Virus record (IMG/VR): IMGVR_UViG_3300033994_000722
Location: 1-41,873 of that record
DNA: 41,873 nt
Direction: 5' to 3' (one strand)
Origin: a virus
This document shows positions 5,748 to 13,887 of the stretch, in pieces; position 1 is the stretch's first letter, and the number at the start of each line of letters is the position of its first letter. A program made the translations under genes and the position numbers. Below the pieces are notes generated by a model. It had not been told where the DNA came from, did not search any database, and worked only from the letters and a program-made list of their open reading frames with translations.

Positions 5748-6941
5748 TTAGAAAGGAATTTCTTCCGTATTTGTTTCTGCTGTAGGTGTTTCGGCAGTTT
5801 TGATAGAATCAACATCAGCACCACCATCAACTTTGGTATACAAGTCAAGGAAAGTAACCGAAGTATCAACATCAAAACGATTCAAGCAATACTTAATTGC
5901 TTTGATTTTATCACCGTAGATACCGTATGTTTTAACGATATGTACCAAACGGCGGGTCGAGATAACCTCATCACAACCACCTTCAGTGAAAGTATTACGA
6001 ATCACTGTAGCCCAAGTCACAAGCTTTTTGGCGAAGTCATCATCTTCACGATTAACCGACTTCAATTCTTTTTCAATGATTTTCTGTTCAACTTTCGCAG
6101 GAGGCCATTCTTGTTCCATCGTATTAGGAAAACGCTCAAGAAACGCCTCGTTCAATACGTTGGTAAACATATAGCGACCATCTTCAGAACCCTTACCCTT
6201 TGTGTTAGCAGTAGCAAACACAGTAAAGCCAGGAGCAGGAGCAACAATTTCGTTTTTCTTTTTCAAAAGAAACGGCTTACCCTCAAGGACACGCTGAAGG
6301 CAGGACAGATTTTGTGCGCCGTAATCAATCTCATCAATACACAATACAGCACCCTGGCGGGCTGCAACGGTAACAGGACCATCACGCCATTCCATCTGAC
6401 CGTTGATCAGAACATAGTTACCAAGAAGATCGCCTTCATCGGTTTCTGGTGTCATTGATACACAAACGAATTTACGTTTTGCTTTGGCACAAGCTTGCTC
6501 AATTGACATTGTTTTACCGTTACCAGAATGACCCGTAACGAAAACAGGGAAGAACATATTTGATTGTACAATTGACAACACATCAGCAAAGTTGCCAAAA
6601 GGTACATAGTTTGAATACTGCGTTGGTATCAAATCAGTAACTTCTAGGTCAGTTGTCACATTTGCAATACGATTACCAGCGACTGGCTCAGGCTTTGCAA
6701 GCGGAATCACTTGTGCAGCCATATTGATAGCCACGGACGCAGCCGGTGCCGCGTTGGATGCAGCGGGAACACGATAAACACCACGCTTTACTTTGTTAGA
6801 TTCATCATTCACGAACCACTGAGGAACGGGAATACTTAGCTTTTCAGCAATTGCAACAACATCAACTTTTGTAACTTCAGATTTGCCAGTTGCAATAAGT
6901 GCATCAATAAAAACCTGGCGTTTAGCAGAACGACTTGCCAT
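5748..6941 (-). CDS. CobS-like MoxR-family AAA+ ATPase
   Basis: This 397-residue protein has a MoxR/CobS-type AAA+ core: Walker A GHSGNGKT (137-144), Walker B VLCIDEID (199-206), and a sensor segment 'TVFATANTKGKG'. The N-terminal ~60 residues form a small helical domain, followed by an Ala/Pro-rich linker. In bacteria CobS works with CobT in cobaltochelatase, but T4-like phages carry CobS-like proteins without the chelatase subunit CobN. A role as a MoxR/vWA remodelling pair is therefore as likely as corrin metallation. The CobT-like partner is the next gene upstream (46-nt gap). It has its own perfect sigma70 promoter and GAGGAG before the start. Confidence 0.85.
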   Translation of the reverse strand: MASRSAKRQVFIDALIATGKSEVTKVDVVAIAEKLSIPVPQWFVNDESNKVKRGVYRVPAASNAAPAASVAINMAAQVIPLAKPEPVAGNRIANVTTDLEVTDLIPTQYSNYVPFGNFADVLSIVQSNMFFPVFVTGHSGNGKTMSIEQACAKAKRKFVCVSMTPETDEGDLLGNYVLINGQMEWRDGPVTVAARQGAVLCIDEIDYGAQNLSCLQRVLEGKPFLLKKKNEIVAPAPGFTVFATANTKGKGSEDGRYMFTNVLNEAFLERFPNTMEQEWPPAKVEQKIIEKELKSVNREDDDFAKKLVTWATVIRNTFTEGGCDEVISTRRLVHIVKTYGIYGDKIKAIKYCLNRFDVDTSVTFLDLYTKVDGGADVDSIKTAETPTAETNTEEIPF

Positions 6942-6972
6942 AATATAAACTCCTCATCACAGTAGAAACTAC

Positions 6973-7001
6973 ATTATAAAGAAAGTTCCACACTTTGTCA
7001 A
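6973..7001 (-). promoter_or_regulatory. consensus sigma70 promoter for the CobS-like gene
   Basis: -35 TTGACA (6996-7001), 17-nt spacer and -10 TATAAT (6973-6978), both hexamers perfect. The -35 overlaps the TGA stop of the CobT-like gene. A short inverted repeat GTAG-N3-CTAC (6962-6972) lies at the predicted transcript start. Confidence 0.88.
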
Positions 7002-9352
7002 GCAGCAATCATACCAATGAATCGTGAAACCAGAACCCGATTCACTTGACGATTTTTGGTAAACTTACCAAATGCTTTTGACAGACTAGTTGCGGTAACT
7101 TTATCGGGTGCATCAAACGTGTCATCACCAACATTCAAATCATTACCACCAGCAATGATGAAAAATGATTCGTAGCCATCATTTTTGGATTCAAGATACT
7201 TATTTTTACGGAAGATTTTTGCATACTTGCTATAAACTTCATTAGTAGCACACTTCCATTCCCAAGTATATTTTTTGTTACTATCATCGGCAGCAAGAAC
7301 TTCATCATTCACAAACCGACGGCGAATAACATTTCTAACTTGTGAATCTGGTGCAAGATAGAAACCAATTATTTTAGCACCAGTGGTTTTAGTCAACCAC
7401 TTTGATACCGCAATTCTGGCACCGTTCTCATCATCAGACAATTCAAATTGCAGTTTTTCTTTTTTGTCGCACAGAAAAACATTCTGATAACCCACACGAT
7501 AATAATTTCTTGTGCCATTATTATGATAGCTAGTTGTTGTATCAGCATCGCCATCGTGAACCACACACAGATTGACAATATCAAGATTGTTCAATTTGCG
7601 AAATTCTTTGATGACTGGCTGAGAAGCAATCAAAGCCTCAGTCAATGGTGTGTTTGATAAACTTTCACTCTTAGGACGCTGAAAGAATTTACCATACGAA
7701 TATCTGTATTGAAACGCATCCATAACGCACAGAATGTTTTTCACGGCATTCGAAAATTCAGAATTACTCATTTTCGAATTAATCATCTCACGCAGGTACA
7801 CACTAGAAAGTTGCAAGTCACCTTCTTTTTCAGAAAAGCAACCAGTGCTGTAGCTTTTCAGAATTACATTACCGTACTCATCAAACGATGGGTCCGAAGG
7901 AAAATCCATGTGTCGGACATTCTCTGCATTACCAAAACCATATGCACTGAACGGAATGCTTACTTTACGGCAGAACAATGCCAGAATCAGAATTTGTTCT
8001 AATGATGCCGTAAGATTTTCGGACATTGAACCAGACTTATCAAGTAACAGAACCAAACCGTGCGACTTACCCTTAGGAACACGCATGATTTTTTTGAAGA
8101 TATTATCATCAATCTGATATTTGAATACACGGCTGATATCAATATCACCAGTGGACGCAGTTTTTGCTTTTGCAAACCGTTGTGCAGCCTTACGCATCTC
8201 AAATTCTTTTGCCAGAAGAGAGATATACCGTTCATTTTTCTTACGAAAATCTGCATACAAATTATTGGCAACTTGCTGATAATCTTGCCGTTGTTTGGAA
8301 AAATCTTCAGTCAAAAGTTCCTGAACACGTTTTGCTGGCGTGACAATGTTTTTCAGATTCGGCGCAGGAATGTTTACATAAACATATTCACGTGAATTTT
8401 TTGCAATAAGACTAGATTCATTTGCACGAAAGTTTTCATCAGTTTCACACCGAGGTTCAAAGTCATCTAAGCCCTCTGAAAGGCTTTTCGATTCTTTATA
8501 ACGATTGATAGCATTACCCTGTTCAGATTCTTCGAAAGATTCATCATCTTCAGATTCACCGTCAGACTTTGCGGATTTTGTACCTTCACCATCTTCATCG
8601 GATTCTTCACCATCACCGTCAGATGAATCATCAGAATCTTGGTCACCATCTTGACCGTTCGCTTTTGTTTTTGCTTTTTGTTTACCTTTGCCATCAGTCT
8701 CGGCATCACCGTCACCAGAACCGACTTCAGATTCTTCACCATCTTCATCAAACTCATAGCCAAAATCATCTTGAGGCATTTCGGTTTGTTGTTGTTCTTC
8801 TTTTGAATAGTCCCAAATTTCATCCGTCAATTTCAAGGCTTCTTCAAAAGATTCACAAGCCTGAACACGTTCAACAAAATCTTTTTCAATGTCATTGAAC
8901 TGAATGTCCATTGTATAACTGGACTTTGTGTATAAGTTCAGTCGGTCAATGAATGACATTGAATTGATATCACGACCCTTTAGACCAAAGAAGTCACGGT
9001 TCATTAGTTCACTGAAGCCGTTGATAAAAGATTTACGTAGACCAGGATAACGGCGTTTTTGGCGCTTCTCAATTCGTGCATCTTCAACCACATTGAGAAA
9101 GCCCTTGTAACTACGACCGCGGTCATGAACAGCACCATGCCAACCATCGGCAGGTGTATCGATAGCGTGACCAACTTCATGACCCATTAGCAAGTCATAA
9201 AGATCGCCAGACATTTCTGTCCAGATAGGACATGTTAGAATACGATTTTTAGGATCAAATGATGCCGTATAAGTTTTGGCATGTTGAACAGTGAGATTCT
9301 CGGTTGCCATCAGTTTGGCAAGACCAGACTTTTGATTTTGAATGTTGTTCAT
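6998..9352 (-). CDS. CobT-like protein: metallopeptidase-like and vWA domains
   Basis: This is a 784-residue protein. Residues 50-100 contain HEVGH (58-62) and, about 28 residues later, 'VVEDARIEKR', which look like an HExxH zinc site with a downstream Glu. Residues ~190-280 are a long acidic, low-complexity linker (D/E/S/G). The C-terminal vWA domain (from ~430) has an intact MIDAS motif DKSGS (438-442) and continues to 'CVVHDGDAD'. The overall plan matches CobT-like proteins, where a MIDAS domain partners a MoxR-type ATPase, here CobS just downstream. The substrate is unknown. It has its own promoter (9381-9409) and GAGG ribosome-binding site. Confidence 0.82.
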   Translation of the reverse strand: MNNIQNQKSGLAKLMATENLTVQHAKTYTASFDPKNRILTCPIWTEMSGDLYDLLMGHEVGHAIDTPADGWHGAVHDRGRSYKGFLNVVEDARIEKRQKRRYPGLRKSFINGFSELMNRDFFGLKGRDINSMSFIDRLNLYTKSSYTMDIQFNDIEKDFVERVQACESFEEALKLTDEIWDYSKEEQQQTEMPQDDFGYEFDEDGEESEVGSGDGDAETDGKGKQKAKTKANGQDGDQDSDDSSDGDGEESDEDGEGTKSAKSDGESEDDESFEESEQGNAINRYKESKSLSEGLDDFEPRCETDENFRANESSLIAKNSREYVYVNIPAPNLKNIVTPAKRVQELLTEDFSKQRQDYQQVANNLYADFRKKNERYISLLAKEFEMRKAAQRFAKAKTASTGDIDISRVFKYQIDDNIFKKIMRVPKGKSHGLVLLLDKSGSMSENLTASLEQILILALFCRKVSIPFSAYGFGNAENVRHMDFPSDPSFDEYGNVILKSYSTGCFSEKEGDLQLSSVYLREMINSKMSNSEFSNAVKNILCVMDAFQYRYSYGKFFQRPKSESLSNTPLTEALIASQPVIKEFRKLNNLDIVNLCVVHDGDADTTTSYHNNGTRNYYRVGYQNVFLCDKKEKLQFELSDDENGARIAVSKWLTKTTGAKIIGFYLAPDSQVRNVIRRRFVNDEVLAADDSNKKYTWEWKCATNEVYSKYAKIFRKNKYLESKNDGYESFFIIAGGNDLNVGDDTFDAPDKVTATSLSKAFGKFTKNRQVNRVLVSRFIGMIAA

Positions 9353-9367
9353 TTGAAACCTCGTTTA

Positions 9368-9556
9368 CTATTGAAATGTAATAGTATCAGGGATATAAAT
9401 GTTTGTCAAGTCTAAATTGACGTTATCATTTACATAAGAATCAATTGCTTCCAGAACTATATCTATGCCGTAATTACTTATTGCATTTTTGATATCAAGA
9501 ATAGCATATTGATAACCAATTTCATTTTCATCAACAACATCTTGTAAAGTTGACAT
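9368..9556 (-). CDS. small acidic protein of unknown function (62 aa)
   Basis: The start is ATG 9556, with GGAGAT 5 nt upstream; an in-frame TTG at 9568 would put the ribosome-binding site inside the gene and is rejected. The product (MSTLQDVVDENEIGYQYAIL... to ...TNIYIPDTITFQ) is strongly acidic and mostly helical, with no membrane segment or known motif. It has a near-consensus promoter of its own (9585-9613) and lies directly ahead of the CobT-like gene, whose promoter is embedded in its 3' end. A small early host-interaction protein would fit, but this is conjecture. Confidence 0.6.
   Translation of the reverse strand: MSTLQDVVDENEIGYQYAILDIKNAISNYGIDIVLEAIDSYVNDNVNLDLTNIYIPDTITFQ
9381..9409 (-). 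promoter_or_regulatory. sigma70 promoter for the CobT-like gene
   Basis: -35 TTGACA (9404-9409), 17-nt spacer, -10 TACTAT (9381-9386, four of six). It lies inside the 3' end of the 62-residue gene. A 7-bp inverted repeat TACTATT / AATAGTA (9367-9373, 9380-9386) overlaps the -10 and could be an operator. The -35 and spacer resemble those of the 9585-9613 promoter (shared CATTTAT and TCC blocks). Confidence 0.7.
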
Positions 9557-9559
9557 CTT

Positions 9560-9600
9560 TATCTCCAATCATCACTATACATCTAGTATAATCGGAGATA
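9560..9600. repeat. inverted repeat around a transcript start, operator candidate
   Basis: TATCTCC (9560-9566) and GGAGATA (9594-9600) form a 7-bp inverted repeat with partial extension (A-T pairs further in), centred near 9580, which is the predicted start of the transcript from the 9585-9613 promoter. One arm is in the promoter spacer and the other is the ribosome-binding site. Confidence 0.35.
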
Positions 9601-9613
9601 AATGGATTGTCAA
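9585..9613 (-). promoter_or_regulatory. sigma70 promoter for the 62-residue gene
   Basis: -35 TTGACA (9608-9613), 17-nt spacer and -10 TATACT (9585-9590). The -35 overlaps the TGA stop of the glycosyltransferase gene, the same arrangement as at 6996-7001. Predicted start near 9578. Confidence 0.83.
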
Positions 9614-10506
9614 GCTTTGAAATTCGTTACAAGTTTCATACCATATTCGTTTGGTTCTTTTGGTAAAATGATGTCTTTTTTGTAACGCAGTTCATTCTTC
9701 TTGAATGGTGAATAGTCTACGTAATGATGCCAGCGTTTGTATCGCCAGACCATTCGTGCAACATCTGGATGCATTCTTACCAGCATCTCAGATTTGTTTC
9801 TCGTACCTTCAGCATTCACACCATCAATCCAAACATTCTTTTCAATACCTTCTTTGTGATAAAACTCTTCAGTGTTACCACCCTTAACAGTTTGTGTTGC
9901 TGCTTTACCTTGCAAGAATGCATTGAACTGAATAGTACAATCACCATCTTTCAAAACACGCAGACAGATATCAGTGTCTTCATTGTAACGACCACGCCAA
10001 CGATGTTTACAATTGTTATCTATCAACAGTGTAGAATAGATTCGAGTATTCTTTACATAAGGTGGATAACTTTGATTTGGTGCAATAAAGAATCGATACT
10101 GAAAACCAGAGATTGGTACATTCTCAAATCGGTCAACAAAATCTTCTGCTGCTTTGAAGATAACACCAGACTCTACACGGATACGATAGTTTTGATGCAG
10201 TCTATAGAAATCAGAAATATTATCATCAAGTACCCAATGTTTATCTGCACCAATAGAAATAGAATGATCCCATGCAAAGTTTCTTGCACGACCAGGGCCA
10301 TCACCATGATTACTGAATGGTGCAACAATCAACGTGACATAATCACGAATATTAAATTTATCTAATGCTTTATCATACGCTTCTTCATCTTGTGGTTCAA
10401 TCACAATATAATGAGGTACTTTCATTCTGGACAATGATTTTGACGTAATCATTGTATCAGAACGACCCTTAGAAACGATATAAACTGGATGTGTCGGATT
10501 CGTCAT
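9610..10506 (-). CDS. TET-associated-type glycosyltransferase (TAGT-like)
   Basis: This 298-residue protein begins 'HPVYIVSKGRSDTMITSKSL' and carries 'GPGRARNFAWDHSISIGADK' followed by 'HWVLDDNISDF' (DDN at 94-96), then 'RYNEDTDICLRVLKDG'. These fit the TAGT family, GT-A enzymes in phages often found near base-modifying enzymes and proposed to glycosylate hydroxymethylated bases. No TET/JBP oxygenase or thymidylate-synthase-like gene is in this window, so a DNA target is not demonstrated. The preceding gene is a methyltransferase, overlapping it by 38 nt. GGAAAAG precedes ATG 10506. Non-DNA acceptors remain possible. Confidence 0.72.
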   Translation of the reverse strand: MTNPTHPVYIVSKGRSDTMITSKSLSRMKVPHYIVIEPQDEEAYDKALDKFNIRDYVTLIVAPFSNHGDGPGRARNFAWDHSISIGADKHWVLDDNISDFYRLHQNYRIRVESGVIFKAAEDFVDRFENVPISGFQYRFFIAPNQSYPPYVKNTRIYSTLLIDNNCKHRWRGRYNEDTDICLRVLKDGDCTIQFNAFLQGKAATQTVKGGNTEEFYHKEGIEKNVWIDGVNAEGTRNKSEMLVRMHPDVARMVWRYKRWHHYVDYSPFKKNELRYKKDIILPKEPNEYGMKLVTNFKA

Positions 10507-11269
10507 TTCTTTTCCATATCAAAGGTTTGTTATTCCATATTCCACATTTGATGTTATCATAGTGTCTTCTTTTCAAATGCTGATTAAACATCTTGCTTAT
10601 TTTTTCTTGACTCACCATTGTACCATAAACATCATATTGTGTAAAGTGTCCCATCCCCCATGTGTTGAATGAGTTTGCAATTATCATATGTTTCGGTTTT
10701 AGAGTACCAATAATATCGTCAACGTGTTCAATCGGATTATAAATGTGTTCAAAGTATTCTGAAGCAAATAATATATCAACAGGTTCGCCAATCTCAGTAA
10801 TTGAGCCAACTAGATTGAAGTTCATTCTTTCTGCCATTATTTCACAGAACTTCCATTGTTTAGTATCTCTTAGATTGATTGCATAAACTTTGGCTTCAGG
10901 AAATAACTGTTTCAATAAACTTGTGCTGTAACTTATACCACAACCAATATCAACAATAACTTTAGGTTCTTTCAGTTCTCCAAAGTGTGATGACTTTAAA
11001 ATTCTTTTAACGTAGTCTCGACTATATGAGACAAAACAATTGAACACATCAATAAAATAGTAGTCATGATTGTAAACCTCATAGATGTTTCCGGTATCTG
11101 TATTTGCTAAATCATCATACCATTTGTTCGACAATTCTTGAAAGATTTTATCAGTCTTTCGAATTGCTCGACACTCTTCGGCATCTATAGAAAACAAACT
11201 GCCATAATCTTTGAGAAAATACTCAAACAATACTTGAGGCTTTTCTTTAAGAAAATCTACTTGACTCAT
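10469..11269 (-). CDS. class I SAM-dependent methyltransferase
   Basis: This 266-residue protein has a Rossmann-type SAM-binding motif I 'VIVDIGCGISYS' (104-115), an acidic-loop region 'AKVYAINLRD', and motif IV-like 'PVDILFASEYFEHI' (about 173-186). The last lacks a DPPY/NPPY signature, so it is more likely a small-molecule, sugar or protein methyltransferase than a base amino-methylase. The N-terminal ~95 residues are helical and unrecognised. It is followed, with overlap, by the TAGT-like glycosyltransferase and preceded (4-nt overlap) by a 116-residue unknown, suggesting joint function. Substrate unknown. Confidence 0.78.
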   Translation of the reverse strand: MSQVDFLKEKPQVLFEYFLKDYGSLFSIDAEECRAIRKTDKIFQELSNKWYDDLANTDTGNIYEVYNHDYYFIDVFNCFVSYSRDYVKRILKSSHFGELKEPKVIVDIGCGISYSTSLLKQLFPEAKVYAINLRDTKQWKFCEIMAERMNFNLVGSITEIGEPVDILFASEYFEHIYNPIEHVDDIIGTLKPKHMIIANSFNTWGMGHFTQYDVYGTMVSQEKISKMFNQHLKRRHYDNIKCGIWNNKPLIWKRNDESDTSSLYRF

Positions 11270-11616
11270 GCCTCAATCCATCTCTTCAAAGAGTTTTCAT
11301 CTCTTTCAAGTTTTGGATACCAGATTGATTTTGTTTTCTCTGTAAGATTTTGGTCCACCAATTTTGCAAACGCTTCATAATCTTCTTTGTTTCGGAAATG
11401 AAGATAGATTGTTTTATATGTTTTCTTATCATTCTGTTCAAACATTGGCATACCAACCCAATGCTTTTGCCATTCGGCATTTTGAACATCAACGCCTTCA
11501 TTGTCATCATCACTCTCACCAAAAAAACGATTTAGAGTTGGTGGTTGATATTCATCAGTAAGCAACTCCATACAATTTTCATATGTGCCAGTTTCTTGAA
11601 TCTCAGACTTTTTCAT
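11266..11616 (-). CDS. phage protein of unknown function (116 aa)
   Basis: This 116-residue protein ends with 'YKTIYLHFRNKEDYEAFAKLV' and 'LTEKTKSIWYPK', a segment I associate with small conserved phage proteins and with C-terminal tails of some phage DNA-modification or ParB-like proteins. The N-terminal half contains an acidic loop (SDDDNEG). The central 'EWQKHWVGMPMFEQNDKK' looks like an aromatic-rich binding motif. It overlaps the deformylase gene by 14 nt and the methyltransferase gene by 4 nt, so it belongs to the same transcript. GAGGAAAG precedes the ATG. Function not assigned. Confidence 0.65.
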   Translation of the reverse strand: MKKSEIQETGTYENCMELLTDEYQPPTLNRFFGESDDDNEGVDVQNAEWQKHWVGMPMFEQNDKKTYKTIYLHFRNKEDYEAFAKLVDQNLTEKTKSIWYPKLERDENSLKRWIEA

Positions 11617-12181
11617 TTTTCTTTCCTCTAATAATTTTCTTTACCATCTTATTAGCTTTCTGTCTTGCCATTTTTAATGCAAGTGGTTTAACATACTCAG
11701 TATATCTTATTCCATCAAGGTGGTCAAGTTCATGTAGGAAACAACGTGCAGAAAGACCTTCTAATCTCACTTGTTTTGTTTCACCGTTTTCATCCAAAAA
11801 CTCTGCTTCAATCCAAGATGGACGGTCAACATTCAAAAACAATGCAGGAAAAGAAAGACAACCTTCTTTATCTTTTACAAATGGACCAGCTGCGGTAACT
11901 TTTGGATTGATGCATACTAGTTGAAACTCTTCTGTTCCAATTACAAACATTCTTTCAGCAACACCACACTGATTTGCTGAAAGACCAAGACCAGCATAAA
12001 GCTTCATCGTCATCTTCAATCGTTTACTCAGTGTAACTAATGCTGGTGCTGGAAACGTACCAGTATATTCTGGTATTTTTTGACCAAGCATAGAAAAATC
12101 TTCTCCGTATACACGAAGAGGATCAATTCTTTCGGCTGTTTGTAGACCAGCAGATGTATCAATTGTTAGAATTTCACTCAT
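11603..12181 (-). CDS. def: peptide deformylase
   Basis: This 192-residue enzyme removes the formyl group from nascent proteins. All three family motifs are present: GLGLSANQ (64-71, standing for GxGLAAxQ), EGCLS (106-110, metal-binding Cys108) and HELDH (150-154, metal-binding His150 and His154 with catalytic Glu151). It has the usual deformylase length and no targeting peptide. Phage deformylases are common in T4-like cyanophages, where they are thought to sustain turnover of host or phage proteins. ATG 12181 overlaps the gp46 stop (ATGA), coupling it to the recombination genes. Confidence 0.95.
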   Translation of the reverse strand: MSEILTIDTSAGLQTAERIDPLRVYGEDFSMLGQKIPEYTGTFPAPALVTLSKRLKMTMKLYAGLGLSANQCGVAERMFVIGTEEFQLVCINPKVTAAGPFVKDKEGCLSFPALFLNVDRPSWIEAEFLDENGETKQVRLEGLSARCFLHELDHLDGIRYTEYVKPLALKMARQKANKMVKKIIRGKKNEKV

Positions 12182-13887
12182 TTCATTATCCTCGAAAAGT
12201 TCTTTGATTTCTCAAATCGAATTGTATTAGCAAATTTATCTTGCAGTATATCACCCTTATGACTTATAACAAAAAGATTAGCGTCATTTAGTGTATGCAA
12301 TATTTTCATCAAGTCTTCTGTACCACCAACATCAAGGCTTGAATCAAACACTTCATCAAGTATCAACAAGTTCGTATTTATGGAATTTTTTAACTTAGCA
12401 ATCGCTCTCCATGTCAACATCAATGACATATCAATACGTTGTTTCTCACCCTCTGAGAAATTATGATAGCTGAAATCATCACGATGTCTTGACTTGATTG
12501 TTTCTTTAAACGATTCATCCAAATTAAAGTTGACAAAGAAGTCCATGCTAGACAGATATTTGTTAACCAGTTTATTGATGACTGGTAAATACTGTTTTAC
12601 AATATTGGTTTTGATACCAGTATCTTTGAGTAATGTTGAAGCAACATCATAATATGCTTTATCATCAATTAACTGTTTCAATTCACTCTGTGCTTGTTTG
12701 ATCTGATTCTGAATTGTAACTAATTCGTTTTGATTTGAATCTTCTTTCTCAGTCGTTTGTAATTCTTTAATTTGTTTCTCTAATTTGGTGATTGCAGTTT
12801 GCAAGCCCTGCATACCAGTCTTCTTGGTAGCAACTTCAATCTTTAATGTATTTAATTTCTTTTCATCATCACGTATAACTGTTAGAATATTTTCTTGTTC
12901 AGTAATTTTTGTTCTCAGTTCTCCTATACCACCAGACAGTTCTTGCTCTTTCGATTGAAGTTCTGAAAGCTGCCCCTCTTTAAACTCCAGGGTAATGGCT
13001 TGCCTACAGGTTGGGCAATCAGGATTGTGTTCGTAGAAATGTCTATCATGTTCCACTTTGGATATCTTGCTTTCAATTTGCGACTCAATCTTTCTAAACG
13101 CAGCAATCTTCTTCTCAACTTCAGGTGCTTTTGCCACGTGGGCATCCAACTCGGTGATGGTTTTGCCCAACAAGTCAATTTCATTTGATAAGGAGACAAT
13201 GCTTTCTCTACTACTCTGTATCTCTTTCTCATATTCTTTTATCTTCTCTTCATTGTTTTGATTGAGTTTGTCTAGATGCTCTTTCTTCAAATCATAACGT
13301 TGCTTGTATAATTCAATTTCATTCTTCTTTTGAATCATCAAGTCTTTATTATTTGAAAGTCTCTCTTTAACAAGACTATTCATTGTGGAGAAGATTTGAA
13401 TGTCAAGCAAATCTTCTATGATTGCTCGACGGTCAGCAGCAGATAGCTGCATGAAAGGAGTAAAGGATGCTGAACCAAGGATTACAATCTGTGTAAAAGA
13501 CTTATAGTTTAGTTTGAGAATAAACTTCTCTAGATAGTCTTGATAATCTCTTACAGCCGCGTCTTGGTTCAGCAAAACTTGGTCTTGGTATATCTCAAAC
13601 GTATTTGGTTTTATACCACGAATAATCTTATATTCTTTATTACCAATAGAAAACTCAATCTCAACGACACAATCTCTGCCGTTAATACTATTTAGAAGAT
13701 TCGGTTTGTTGACATTACGGAATGGTTTGCCAAATAGCACAAAACACAATGCATCTAGCATCGTGGATTTACCTGAGCCATTTGAGCCGACAATCAGTGT
13801 GTTGGAGTTACCATTCAGTAAAATTTCTGTGAAGTGGTTGCCGGTAGATAGTAGATTTTTCCAACGTAATTTTTTGAATAGTATCAT
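12178..13887 (-). CDS. 46: recombination endonuclease subunit gp46 (Rad50-like)
   Basis: This 569-residue SMC/Rad50-type ATPase is the partner of gp47 in DNA end resection. Walker A is GSNGSGKS (34-41). Two long coiled coils (about 170-285 and 300-400) flank a zinc hook CPTC (291-294). The ABC signature reads FSEGEKQRID and Walker B reads LLILDEVFD. The Q-loop region 'FTQIVILGSASFTPFMQL' is also typical. T4 gp46 is of similar length (560). ATG 13887 overlaps the gp47 stop (ATGA). Confidence 0.95.
   Translation of the reverse strand: MILFKKLRWKNLLSTGNHFTEILLNGNSNTLIVGSNGSGKSTMLDALCFVLFGKPFRNVNKPNLLNSINGRDCVVEIEFSIGNKEYKIIRGIKPNTFEIYQDQVLLNQDAAVRDYQDYLEKFILKLNYKSFTQIVILGSASFTPFMQLSAADRRAIIEDLLDIQIFSTMNSLVKERLSNNKDLMIQKKNEIELYKQRYDLKKEHLDKLNQNNEEKIKEYEKEIQSSRESIVSLSNEIDLLGKTITELDAHVAKAPEVEKKIAAFRKIESQIESKISKVEHDRHFYEHNPDCPTCRQAITLEFKEGQLSELQSKEQELSGGIGELRTKITEQENILTVIRDDEKKLNTLKIEVATKKTGMQGLQTAITKLEKQIKELQTTEKEDSNQNELVTIQNQIKQAQSELKQLIDDKAYYDVASTLLKDTGIKTNIVKQYLPVINKLVNKYLSSMDFFVNFNLDESFKETIKSRHRDDFSYHNFSEGEKQRIDMSLMLTWRAIAKLKNSINTNLLILDEVFDSSLDVGGTEDLMKILHTLNDANLFVISHKGDILQDKFANTIRFEKSKNFSRIMK

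Noticed and set aside
5691-6458. Plus-strand open frame of 255 codons
   Set aside because: It is antisense to the CobS-like gene, has no ribosome-binding site, and its translation is Phe/Ile/Thr/Asn-rich like other shadow frames. It also begins within the terminator region.
9557-9568. Upstream TTG start for the 62-residue gene
   Set aside because: The ribosome-binding site GGAGAT lies inside this extension and fits the ATG at 9556.
9724-10365. Plus-strand open frame of 213 codons
   Set aside because: Antisense to the TAGT-like gene; no start signal and shadow-like composition.
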